From NCBI GenBank assembly GCA_000719025.1, contig JODP01000010.1, positions 165,287 to 229,286 on the forward strand: a stretch of 64,000 nt of DNA, read 5' to 3'. The DNA comes from Kineosporia aurantiaca JCM 3230 (GTDB lineage: Bacteria > Actinomycetota > Actinomycetes > Actinomycetales > Kineosporiaceae). The notes beneath the pieces are model-generated. The model saw only the letters and a list, made by a program, of their open reading frames with translations, made no database searches and was not told the origin of the DNA. A program made the translations under genes and the position numbers. Shown here piece after piece: positions 51,345-61,500 of this stretch (positions are counted from its first letter, which is position 1; every line of letters starts with the position of its first letter).

Positions 51345-51365
51345 CCCGAGAAGTATGTCCACATC

Positions 51366-51388
51366 TTGCCCACCGAGCTAGTGGGCAA
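51366..51388. promoter_or_regulatory. LysR operator candidate
   Basis: TTGCCCAC (51366-51373) and GTGGGCAA (51381-51388) are perfect 8-bp arms around seven bases. They lie 22-44 bases upstream of the LysR start and on the promoter side of the divergent ABC operon. Confidence 0.6.
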
Positions 51389-51444
51389 TACATAAACAAG
51401 GTTGATGGGTCGGTCAAAAAACTCCCGTTGGACGCTGGTGGTCG

Positions 51445-51461
51445 TTTATCGCTTCGATAAA
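51445..51461. promoter_or_regulatory. Second palindrome before the ABC operon
   Basis: TTTATCG (51445-51451) and CGATAAA (51455-51461) around CTT, about 40 bases before the transporter ATPase start. It could be a second operator or a leader hairpin. Confidence 0.45.
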
Positions 51462-51500
51462 GCCCGTTCGAGCGATGCGTTTTCGCAACGGGAGGCCGAG

Positions 51501-52241
51501 ATGCCGGAAGTACTGGTTCGGATCAGCGGGGTGAACAAGCACTACGGCGACACCCAGGTGCTGCACGACGTCGATCTCGAGGTCGCCGCTGGTGAGGTGG
51601 TGGTCGTGATCGGGCCCTCCGGGTCGGGCAAGTCCACTCTTTGCCGCTGCGTTAACCGGCTGGAAACAATCAGTTCCGGCGTCATCGAGTTCGACGGGAT
51701 CCCGTTACCGGCCGAAGGGCCGGAGCTGGCCCGGCTGCGGGCCGAGGCGGGCATGGTGTTCCAGTCGTTCAACCTCTTCCCCCACCTGACGGCGCTGGAG
51801 AACGTGATGCTCGCCCCGCGTCACGTCCGGCGCCTGCCGAAATCCCAGGCGGCGCAGCGCGGCCGGGAACTCCTGGCCCGCGTGGGACTGGCCGACAAGG
51901 CCGGCGCCCGCCCGTCCCAGCTGTCCGGCGGCCAGCAGCAGCGGGTCGCGATCGCCCGGGCCCTGGCGATGGAGCCCAAGGTGCTGCTGTGCGACGAGCC
52001 CACCTCGGCCCTGGACCCGGAAATGATCCAGGAGGTGCTCGACGTGCTCGCCGGGCTGGCCCGCGACGGCATGACCATGCTGGTCGTCACTCACGAAATG
52101 GGTTTCGCCCGGCGGGTGGCCGACCGGGTGGTCTTCATGGACGCCGGCCGCATCCTCGAATGCTCCCCGCCCCAGCCGTTCTTCGACGCGCCCCAGCACC
52201 AGCGGGCCGCCGACTTCCTCGCCACCGTCCTTGCCCACTGA
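51501..52241 (+). CDS. Polar amino-acid ABC transporter ATPase
   Basis: A 246-residue ATPase of the GluA/GlnQ family. Walker A is IGPSGSGKSTL, the Q-loop FQSFNLFPHL, the signature LSGGQQQRVAIARAL, Walker B VLLCDEPTSALDPE and the H-loop VVTHEMGFAR. A GGGAGG ribosome site precedes ATG 51501. It is the first gene of an importer operon (ATPase, binding protein, two permeases), divergent from LysR. Confidence 0.94.
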   Translation: MPEVLVRISGVNKHYGDTQVLHDVDLEVAAGEVVVVIGPSGSGKSTLCRCVNRLETISSGVIEFDGIPLPAEGPELARLRAEAGMVFQSFNLFPHLTALENVMLAPRHVRRLPKSQAAQRGRELLARVGLADKAGARPSQLSGGQQQRVAIARALAMEPKVLLCDEPTSALDPEMIQEVLDVLAGLARDGMTMLVVTHEMGFARRVADRVVFMDAGRILECSPPQPFFDAPQHQRAADFLATVLAH

Positions 52242-52260
52242 CGTCCCTCAGGAGAATTCC

Positions 52261-53214
52261 GTGAACCTCACCCGTTACCGCCGCCGCGTCGCCGTCACCG
52301 TCGTCGCCGGAACCGTCGTGGCCCTGGCCGGCGCCTGCTCCAGCGGCTCTTCCTCCAGCAGCACCCCGCCCGGGGGCGGCGCCGCCAAGGCCGCCGACGT
52401 GGCGGCCGTGGGCATCGACGCCAGCAGCATCGACGCCCTGATCGCGGCCGAGAAGCCCGCCACCGACCTGCCCGCCGGTCTGGCCCAGAAGATCAAGGAC
52501 CGCGGCCAGCTGCTGGTCGGCGGAACCCAGACCGCGGCCCTGTTCTCGCTGCTGGACCCGACCACCGGCAAGGTCCAGGGCTTCGACGCGGGCCTGTCCC
52601 AGCTGCTGGCCAAGTACATCATCGGCGAGCCGGACACCAAGCTGGTCAACGTCACCTCCGCGACCCGGGAGGCGCTGCTGCAGAACGGTTCCGTCGACTC
52701 GGTCTTCGCTACCTACACGATCACCCCCGAGCGCGCCGAGAAGGTCAACTTCGCCGGCCCGTACTACCAGGACGGTCTGGGCATCCAGGTGCGCAAGGGC
52801 ACCAGCGGGATCAGCTCCATCGCCGACCTGAACGGCAAGACGGTGATCACCCAGTCCGGCTCCACCGTGCCCGACGCGGTGAAGAAGGCCGCCCCGGACG
52901 CCAAGATCCAGCTGTTCGACACCAACGTCGAGGCGGCCCAGGCGCTGGCCCAGAAGCGCGGCGACGCCTACGTGCTGGACCAGAGCATCCTGGCCGGCAA
53001 CTCGGTGACCAATCCCGACCTGACCACCCTCCCGGAGACCTTCTCCAAGGAGCTCTACGGCATCGGCCTGCCCAAGGACGACCCGGAGTTCACCACCTTC
53101 GTGAACACCTGGCTGAAGCAGATCGAGGCGGACGGCACCTGGGCCAAGCTCTGGAAGGCCACCGTCGGCACCCAGGTCCCGGGCGAGGCCCCGACGCCGC
53201 CCGCGGTCGGCTGA
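52261..53214 (+). CDS. Amino-acid-binding lipoprotein of the ABC importer
   Basis: A 317-residue solute-binding protein of the glutamate-type (SBP family 3). The signal peptide runs to VALAGACSSGSSSSS, where Cys at about residue 26 is the lipid-anchor candidate. The binding domain begins near 75 (IKDRGQLLVGGTQTAALFSL). It includes GFDAGLSQLLAKYI, the ARG-site-like TSATREALLQNGSVDSVFAT, PERAEKVNFAGPYYQDGLGI and AQKRGDAYVLDQSIL. GTG 52261 follows AGGAGA. It probably binds glutamate or glutamine, judged by family only. Confidence 0.9.
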   Translation: MNLTRYRRRVAVTVVAGTVVALAGACSSGSSSSSTPPGGGAAKAADVAAVGIDASSIDALIAAEKPATDLPAGLAQKIKDRGQLLVGGTQTAALFSLLDPTTGKVQGFDAGLSQLLAKYIIGEPDTKLVNVTSATREALLQNGSVDSVFATYTITPERAEKVNFAGPYYQDGLGIQVRKGTSGISSIADLNGKTVITQSGSTVPDAVKKAAPDAKIQLFDTNVEAAQALAQKRGDAYVLDQSILAGNSVTNPDLTTLPETFSKELYGIGLPKDDPEFTTFVNTWLKQIEADGTWAKLWKATVGTQVPGEAPTPPAVG

Positions 53215-53218
53215 TCCG

Positions 53219-53866
53219 GTGTCCGTCGTCACCGACCACCTCGGCGTCTTCGGCCACGGCTTCCTGGTCACCCTCCAGATCAGCGCCGCCACCTTCGTGC
53301 TGGCCGGCCTGCTGGGCTTGCTCCTGACCGTGGGCCGGATCAGCCCGGTGCTGCCGCTGCGGATCTTCGGCAACCTCTACGTCAGCGTGGTCCGCAGCAT
53401 CCCCCTGCTGGTGCTGCTCATGCTCTTCGTCTTCGGGCTGCCGGAGATCGGCCTGATCGGGCCGCTGCTGTGGACGGCGGTGGCGGCGATGAGCCTGTAC
53501 TGGGCCACCTTCTTCAGCGAGACCCTGCGCTCGGGCATCCGGGCCGTCCCGATCGGTCAGATCGAGGCGGCCCGGGCCCTGGGCCTGACCTTCGGCCAGG
53601 TGATCCGGCTGGTCCTGCTGCCGCAGGCGCTACGGACCATCATCCAGCCGCTGGCCTCGCTGTTCATCGCGATCACGCTGAACTCCTCGCTGGCCGCGTC
53701 GGTCGGGGTCACCGAGGAGCTGACCGGCCAGACCCAGCTGCTGGACCAGCAGTACGCCCAGCCGCTGGTCACCTTCGGCGCCGCCGCGGCCTGCTACGTG
53801 GCGCTGACCTTCTTGATCGGCCGCCTGGCGGGCGCCCTCGACAACCGGATGGCGGTGGCCCGATGA
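53219..53866 (+). CDS. Amino-acid ABC transporter permease 1
   Basis: A 215-residue permease with five TM helices (GluC-like). The EAA loop reads IEAARALGLTFGQVIRLVLL followed by PQALRT. GTG 53219 begins five bases after the binding-protein stop. It overlaps the second permease (ATGA). Confidence 0.92.
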   Translation: MSVVTDHLGVFGHGFLVTLQISAATFVLAGLLGLLLTVGRISPVLPLRIFGNLYVSVVRSIPLLVLLMLFVFGLPEIGLIGPLLWTAVAAMSLYWATFFSETLRSGIRAVPIGQIEAARALGLTFGQVIRLVLLPQALRTIIQPLASLFIAITLNSSLAASVGVTEELTGQTQLLDQQYAQPLVTFGAAAACYVALTFLIGRLAGALDNRMAVAR

Positions 53867-54711
53867 CCACCCTGCTCCCCACCACCCCCCGGGCCCGCCT
53901 GGTCCGGCGCCTGGAGTCGGTCGGGTCGGCCGATGCCGCCCTGTTCGACGTGCCCGGCCCCCGGGCCCGGCGCCGGATCGCGATCGCCACCGTGATCTCG
54001 CTCCTGCTGATGGCGGCCGCCGTCGGCTACGCCGGGCACCAGTTCGCCGCCCACGGGCAGCTCGCGGCGGACAAGTGGAAGCTCTTCACCGAGTGGCCGG
54101 TGATCCGCTACCTGCTCCACGGTCTGCGGGCCACGGTGGTGGTCACCCTGGTGAGCGGGGCCATCGCCGTGCCCCTGGGCGCCCTGCTGGCCCTGGGCCG
54201 GCTGGCCCGCAACGCTCCCCTGCGGCTGGCCAGCTCGCTCTACGTCGAGGTGCTGCGGGCCGTCCCGCTCCTGCTGCTGGTGTACGCCTGCCTGCTCGGG
54301 CTGCCCACCACCGGCATCCGGATCCCGCTGTTCTGGCAACTGGTGATCCCGATCGTGCTGTGCAACTCCGCGGTGCTGGCCGAGATCTTCCGCTCCGGCG
54401 TGCGGGCCCTGCCGGCCGGTCAGAGCGAGGCCGCCCACGCCCTCGGGCTCAGCTACGGGCAGGGCCTGCGGCTGGTGATCCTCCCCCAGGCCGTGCGGAT
54501 CACCCTGCCCGCCCTGGTCAGCCAGGTGATCCGGCTGCTCAAGGACAGCACCCTCGGCTACGTCGTCAGCTATCTCGAGCTGCTCAACTCGGCCAAGGTC
54601 CTCGGCGAGTTCAACCACACCGTCGTGCAGGCCTACCTGGTCGTCGCCCTGATCTTCGTCCTCGTCAACACCGCTCTGGCCGGGGTGGCCCGGCGGCTCG
54701 AAAGCCATTAG
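53863..54711 (+). CDS. Amino-acid ABC transporter permease 2
   Basis: A 282-residue permease (GluD-like) with an N-terminal cytoplasmic extension of about 45 residues before the first TM helix, then five or six TM helices. The EAA loop is SEAAHALGLSYGQGLRLVIL followed by PQAVRI. ATG 53863 overlaps permease 1. Fifteen bases later the amidotransferase gene begins, so the latter may share the transcript. Confidence 0.92.
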   Translation: MTTLLPTTPRARLVRRLESVGSADAALFDVPGPRARRRIAIATVISLLLMAAAVGYAGHQFAAHGQLAADKWKLFTEWPVIRYLLHGLRATVVVTLVSGAIAVPLGALLALGRLARNAPLRLASSLYVEVLRAVPLLLLVYACLLGLPTTGIRIPLFWQLVIPIVLCNSAVLAEIFRSGVRALPAGQSEAAHALGLSYGQGLRLVILPQAVRITLPALVSQVIRLLKDSTLGYVVSYLELLNSAKVLGEFNHTVVQAYLVVALIFVLVNTALAGVARRLESH

Positions 54712-54726
54712 TCAACTGGAGTTCTG

Positions 54727-55479
54727 ATGTGCCGTCTGCTCGGCGTAGTCGCCGTCCGCCCCGCCCCCCTGACCGAACTCCTGGCTGCTGACCTGCCCCA
54801 GTTCCTGGCCCTGGCCTGTGAGCACAAGGACGGCTGGGGAGTCGCCTACCGGGACGAGGAGGGGCTGATCCAGTCCTACAAGGACACCGCCTCGGCCGAG
54901 AACAACGACGTCCTGATGAAGAAGCTCGGCGACACCGTCACCGACATGGCCGTGCTGCACCTGCGGATGGCCAGCCCGGGGTCGCCGATCGAGCTCGGGA
55001 ACACCCATCCGTTCGGGGACGTGCGCGCCGCCTTCGCGCACAACGGCCAGATCGAGCCGGCCACCTGCCTGGACGACCTGATCGGCCCCGACCTGCTCGA
55101 GCACGCCGAGGGTGAGACCGACAGCGAACGGTTCTTCCTGGCCGTGCGGCACCGGCTCGACCAGGGCGAGACGCCGGTGGCGGCGCTGTCCGCGACGTCC
55201 CGGGACATCCACCAGCGGGCCCGCAGCGTGATCAGCCTCAACAGCATGCTGCTCACCCCCGAGGCGCTCTACGCCTACACCGAGCACGACCCGGACTCGG
55301 AGGTGATCGGCCGTCGCGGACCCGGCTTCTTCGGCCTCAAGTACCGCCAGAGCCCCGAAATCACCGTGGTCGCCTCCCAGGGCTGGCCGCAGCCGACCTC
55401 GACCTGGGCCACGATCCCCGAGCAGGGGGTGCTCAAGGTCCCCTCCGGCCCCGGACCGGCGGTCGTCCACGAAAGCTGA
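54727..55479 (+). CDS. Class II glutamine amidotransferase (EgtC/YafJ-like)
   Basis: A 250-residue Ntn-type glutaminase beginning MCRLLGVVAV; Cys2 becomes the N-terminal nucleophile after Met removal. Supporting motifs are HKDGWGVAYRDEEGLIQSYK, VLHLRMASPGSPIELGNTHP and FAHNGQIEP (oxyanion/Gln site). No second catalytic domain is fused. The position directly after an amino-acid importer suggests it acts on imported glutamine or a gamma-glutamyl compound, but that is inference. It is convergent with the giant ORF. Confidence 0.9.
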   Translation: MCRLLGVVAVRPAPLTELLAADLPQFLALACEHKDGWGVAYRDEEGLIQSYKDTASAENNDVLMKKLGDTVTDMAVLHLRMASPGSPIELGNTHPFGDVRAAFAHNGQIEPATCLDDLIGPDLLEHAEGETDSERFFLAVRHRLDQGETPVAALSATSRDIHQRARSVISLNSMLLTPEALYAYTEHDPDSEVIGRRGPGFFGLKYRQSPEITVVASQGWPQPTSTWATIPEQGVLKVPSGPGPAVVHES

Positions 55480-55498
55480 TCTCCTTCCCGGTCTTCCC

Positions 55499-55538
55499 GA
55501 GCACCGGGCCGAGCGCATCCGCGCCCGGCCCGGTGCTC
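55499..55538. terminator. Bidirectional terminator between the amidotransferase and the giant gene
   Basis: Perfect 12-bp arms GAGCACCGGGCC (55499-55510) and GGCCCGGTGCTC (55527-55538) with a 16-base loop, placed between two convergent genes. Confidence 0.7.
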
Positions 55539-55542
55539 GTTC

Positions 55543-58500
55543 TCATTCCGCCGCCGTCTCCCGCTCCTGATCCTGTTCCTGATCCGGCTCCGACGGCGGT
55601 GTCTCGGTGGTCCGGAAGAGGATGTCGCCGACCACCCAGCGGGTCCCGCCGGGTCCGACGACGCGGATCAGCACCGTGGCCCGGACCCGGTGCCCGGTCA
55701 GCCCCAGACCGTCCTTGTTCTCGGCCGGGGTGCCGAAGCGGATCATCTCGCGCCGCTGGCTGCCGATCGTGCTCACCTCGCCGACCCCGCGGGTCTCGCC
55801 GATCAGGGGCACCACGAAACTGGTCTGGCCGGCCGAGGCGATGTCGATGTTCGGCCCGAAACTGATCCCACGCCCCCGCACGTCGTTGGACTGGTTCACC
55901 ACGCTGTCGTTCGACACCTCGATCCGGTCGATCGCGATGTTCTTGCTGGAACGCTCGGACTGCGGGGAGAACAGGATCATCTCGATCTGGGCCTTGGCCC
56001 CCGGCTTGGTCAGAATCGCCGCGGTACCGGGCTTCTCGACGAAGGTCACGTTGCCGCTCTCGACGTACTGGTTCAGCCGCAGGAACATGCCCTCGTCCGA
56101 ACGCGACATCGTCGGGGTCGTGTTGCGCCAGAAGTCCGGGTCCACCTGCCGTAGCGCCGTGTCCAGTTCAGGTATGGCCTGGAAGTCGTAGATCTGCACC
56201 GGCCGTTTCGGCACCCAGGTCGGACCCCGCAGGTCCGCCCCCCATGCGGCCTCGGCCGGGGAGGGCGGCGTGATGGTGATCGCGGTGTGGCCGGTTGTGC
56301 CGCCGTCGGCCGGCGGCGCCGGGTTGTGCGGCAGGACCATCGCCGGCCGGCGGGGCTGGGACGGTGTTTCGCTGTCGGTCATCGCCTCCGCCATGCTGAA
56401 GCGCAGCCGGACCGTGGCCGGCTCGGTGTCGTGATCCAGCTTCGGTGCGGACGCGCCCAGCGAGGTGTCCAGGAACGACAGCACGCGGGTGCCCCACTCG
56501 AGGACCACCAGGCTGAAGTGCCACAGACCGGCCAGGGCCAGGCGCACCGCTTCCTGGGCCACCATGGAGTACAGCGCGTGCCCCAGCGATTCCGACTTCA
56601 CCGTGACGGTCAGGTCGTAAGGCACCGGGTACTCCGCCGTGTTGCCGAACGTCCGCTGCCAGGAACGATTCTCCCGGGTCGAGACCTGGGCCTGGGTGAG
56701 GTCGGCGCGGCTGGTCTCGTTCAGGGACGTCGTCAGCTGATGATCGCCACGCAGCCCGGCGGGTTGCGCGTCCACGGTGTGGGCCCGGGTCGAGGTGTTG
56801 CTGATCCGGGTGCGCCCGGGCCGGTTCAGGGCGCCGCCGTTGCCGGTGATGTGGGCCATCACGTTGTCCATCCCGCCGCCGACCTTGCGGCCCCGCACGG
56901 CGTTCAGATCGGTGCCCGGGGTCGGTCTGGCGCTGAGGGTGATCGTCACCAGCCGTGGTCCGCCCCAGGTCCGGTCCACCGCATGGAACACCACCGAACC
57001 GTCCGGGCCGAGGTTCACCAGGTTCCGCATCCCCTGCGAGGTGGTGTGCTCGTTGACCCGGGCCAGCACGGTGGGCTCGTAGTTGGCCCGGTGCGGCTGG
57101 GTCAGGCCGGGCGCGTGCTCCTCGATCCGCGCCGTGATCCGGTCGGCGAAGGCATTACGCCCTCCGCTCTGGATCACCTCGGTCGGAACGCCGAACCCCA
57201 GTTTGCCGCCGCTGGCGATGTAGGACGAGGGCAACTTCTGATCGTAAGGAGCCGCGGCCGGCCCGGCCCCCGCCGCCAGAGGCGTCGCGATTGCCGCCAG
57301 CTGCGGATAGTTGTGCAGATCGTTGTCCGTTACGAAGAACTCCACGGCCTCGCGGGCATCGACCGCCAGCTCACCGGTCCGGCCCCCGAGCCGCACCGTG
57401 CTGACGGCGAGGTTCCGGGTCCCCTCCCGCACGGTGACCACGTAGGTGGCCTTGGCCTGGAACCGGTGCACCTTCACCGTGTCCTCGGTGGTGACCCGCA
57501 TGACGTTGGTGTTGTCCCCGACGGTCTCGCTGTGGTTCGAGCCCCGCCCGTACTGGTACCGCGCCTGGGTCCGGTTCAGGTTCGTCATCTTCCCGGTGGC
57601 CGAACCACCGTCCCGATGCACGGTGCTCAGCGACTCGGTCTCGCTGTTGGCCGTGGTGCTCTGGAGCCAGCGCTCGGCGTCCAGCGGCGGTGCCTCCGGC
57701 AGTCCCTCGGCGTCGCTCAGGTAGCCCGTGACCTCGATCTGCACATGCTTGCCGCTGAACAGCCCGGAGGTGGCGATCCCCTCGATCACGTAGCTGTCCC
57801 GGAAGATCCGCAGCGGGTTCGCCGTCAGGTGCGACACCGACAGCGAGTTGGCCGTCATTTCGCCCGACATCGACTCCGGGGCCTGCACGCTCTCCCCCAT
57901 CGCGTTCCGGGACACCCACCGCCCGGTTCCGACCGCAGTGTCCACGGCCATCGTCCCGCCCGACCGGAACAGGCCGCCCAGCCACGACATCCAGCCCGGC
58001 TGGGCCGGCGTGGTCGCCGGTACTTCGGCCTCCTCCACGTTCTCCGTCGCCGGGGGCGGCGGCGGAACGGTCTCGATGGCGTCGGTGGCGTCGATGGTGT
58101 CGGTGAGCTCCGTCGTTTCTGGATTAGGGACGCTCGTGGTGGGCTGGGTGGTCGGCTGGGTGGTCGGCTGGGTGGTTGCCGGGGCGGGAGGACCGGAAGG
58201 GACCGGCACGCCGAGCAACTGGGCCACCGTCCGCTGGATGGCGCGACTTCCCTCGACCCGTTCCATGATGGCCGTCTCCGGCAGCGGCAGCACCCCGGGC
58301 GGCGTGGTTCCGGGAGCCGGCGTCTGCAGGTTGGTGCGATCGGCGGCCGAGACCGCCCGCGGAACCGGCGGTTGCGGCCGCGCTGCGCCGGAGGGCGCGC
58401 TGAGGGTGCGAAAGGTCGGCACCGCCAGGCGAACCGTCCCGTCCGAGGGCGCAATGGTCGGCGTCGGGCCGTAGGAGTACGACATCGTCACGGAGTGCCG

Positions 58501-61500
58501 CACCGGGATCTGGAACACCTCACTGCCCTGGGAGGTGGGGCTCAGCATGTAGTACTCGTGGCCGACCCCGTTGGCGCTGGTGATCACCCGGCTCGCCGTG
58601 CGCTCGTAGGTGTGCTGCCCGGCCAGCGTGGCCGGGCTGCTGGTGGTCACCGGCGTCGTGGCCGGAGTGGAGGTGCCCAGCGGACCGGCCGTCACACCAC
58701 CCTCCTGATGCGGCCGGACCGGCCCCGAGCCCATGGCCGTGACGTTCCAGTTCATCGGGGTCTTGGTGAACGACTCGTCACCGTTGGTGGTGGCCCCGAT
58801 GAAGTTCAGGGTCTGGGTGGCCGGCAGGTTCTTCTGGTGCTCGATCCCGTGCTCGTCATCCTGGCCCGTGTAACGGCGTTCGGTGGTGATGGTGACCGAG
58901 AGCCGGTGCACCCCGGTGGCGCCCTGCATCTCGAACACCACCGTCGACCCGCCGTCGATCGCGTCGTCCAGGCCCCCGCGCAGCCCGAACTGCGAGATCA
59001 TCTGGTCGAGCTTGCGCTGGTTGGTCAGCAGGTTCGAGGCCGTCTGGTCCGGGCCGAGCACGAACCGGCCGACGGCGTTGTCAGTGATCCATTCGTACAG
59101 CTGACGGGCGTTGCCGATCTGCGCCGGGGGCAGGAACTTCTCGGCCCGCAAGAAGTCCGCCACCTCCTTCAGCGGGCCATCCAACCCGTCGACGTGCAAC
59201 GGCGTCGTGGACAGACCCAGCGCCCGCAGGTGCAGGACTTCGGCGGGCAGGTGCAGGGGCGGCCCGGCCGGACCCTCCAGCGCCGATCGCAACGGCACCA
59301 GCAGATTCACCGGGTACCGCGCGGTGCCGTCGGCCAGCGGGCTCGCCGGCTGAGGCGGCAGCGGCGGCCCTTCCGGCACCACCAGCTCGACCTCCAGACG
59401 CACCTGCCCACTCACCCGGGGAATGTTCCCGGCCGTACGCAGCGACCGCACCAACCGCGAACTGCCCCCCGCACCCAGCGTCTGCGACCACTGGTAGGAA
59501 CCATTGGCGGCGAAGGACAACCGGCCCAGGATCGGCGCGTCGGGGTCCGCGGGACCGAACCCGAAGGCCAGTGTCACCCCGCCACCGGACCGGTTGTCCA
59601 CCGTCGTATTCGTCTGGGCCCGCAGGAAACGGACCACGTACGCCTCCAGCACGCCGTTGCGCATCGCCGGGCCGTTCGGCGTGAAGTCGCCCTGCAGAGG
59701 CATTCCCACCCTCAGATACCCGACCAGGTTGCCCGAGCGGTCGTACAGCAAAGGGCTGGTGAGCTTCTGCCCGGGCAGAAGCATCATCGGCGCGTTGCTG
59801 CGCAGCTCGCCCTCGCCGAAGAACGAGCGCAGGTCCTCCCATGAGGAGTCCCGCAGATTCCCCAGCCGGTCGGAGAAGCTTCGCGCCACATCCGCGAACA
59901 TGATGTCGTGGTGCGGAAAGCTCTCGGCTCCGAAGATCGGCGTGTGCGCAAGCATCGCCGGTGTGGCCGCGGCGGGGGTAACCGCCGCGGAGTCGGCCGG
60001 CAGCGGATGAGCCAGGTGCTGGGGGAACCACACACCTAGCGGATCGGCCGGCATCCCGGTCGCCGTCGTCCATCCAGGCGAGGTCGCCAGCGTGTGCAGC
60101 GAACGGGTGATGTCCCCGATCCCGTTGGTCAGATGGAAGTCGACCGACATGTCGTAGGAGTACAACCAGGACTTCTCCCGGCTGCGGTGGATCGAGAACG
60201 CCTGCGCGCTGACGCCCGTGGTGGACGTCGTGGTGGTCTGATTGAGCGTCCAGGCCAGGTTCGGCGTCAGCACGATCTCCCGCAGCGCGCCCTTGTCGAC
60301 CTTCCAGGTGTACGCGTACTGATACCTCAGCGTCCGCAGATCGGTCGACGACGAGGTGTTGCCGTGCTCCCCGATCCCGAATGCCCAGCGCTGCACCGTG
60401 ACCGGCGGACCATCGGGCATCTCGTCAATGCCCTGCTCGCTCAGCCGCGCGTTGGAGGTCCGCAGGCGGATCACGATCGGATACTGATTGCCCTTGTAGT
60501 TGGCCCGCACCGGCATACCGGAGCCGCTGAACAGACGGGCCCATTCGGTACTGGTCAGCCGCGAGGACAACGCCCGCCGCACATCGGCCCGGAAGGCCTC
60601 GTCCCGGCCGTGGGTCGCCTCCACCTGGGCAATGACCTGATCCTGCAACCATCGCACCACCGGTTCCGGCAGACGGGTGATGTGCACCATGCCCTGGGCG
60701 CCGTCCCCGGCCTGCCCGAAGTTCGCCACCTCCGGCGTCATCGTCGTCGAGGCGGTCGGCGACAGCACCCGAGGCTCATCCCTCGGCGGCGGAGGCGGCG
60801 GCTCCTCCTCGGTCACCAAGGGCGGGAGCGGCGTGATCTCGTCGTCCTGGGTATCCACCTGCGGCGCGCGCTGGCCTTGGGTCTCCTCTATCACCGGGGG
60901 CAGAATGGATTCGTCCTCCGGAGCCTCCAGCTCCTCAATCCGGTGATCGCTCAGAGAGATGGTGGGCAACGCCGTAGCGCTGTCCTCACCGGCCAGACTG
61001 AACGTCCCGAAGGCGTCCCGGTCCGCGGCCGCCTGCTGCAGCTGCGGAATCTGCAGGGCCACCGCCACTTCCGCGTCGATCCGGGCCGCCAGTTGCGCGA
61101 ACCGGTTGTCCAGCGCCTGCTTGAACCGATCCAGCCGCACCGATGGGCCGCCGGTCGCCGGAATCTGGCTCCACACCTGCGTCACCGCTTGATCCACCAG
61201 TTCGAGGACCCGTTGGCCGGACTCCTGGAGGAACTGGTTCTGGGCCGGGGAGAAGTTCGCGACCCCGGCCCGGTTGAGGGCTTGGTCGTAGTGATCGGAG
61301 AGCCGCTGCTCGAAGCGCAGGGCCGTGGCGTGGGTGTCCAGGTGGACATCCGCGTCCCGGGTGATCAGGTTCTCGTGCCGGGTAGCCAGGTTCGAAGCCG
61401 CCGTGGCCGGGTCGGTCCCGTTCTGGGCCATCGCGGTGCGCGCCACCTGCACCTGGTGCGCCGCGATCGCACCGACCTGGGCCAGGGCCCCGTCGATGAC

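Noticed and set aside
58136..58180. CRISPR-like repeat
   Set aside because: The 12-bp units are directly adjacent, in frame and encode a TTQP linker; there are no spacers.
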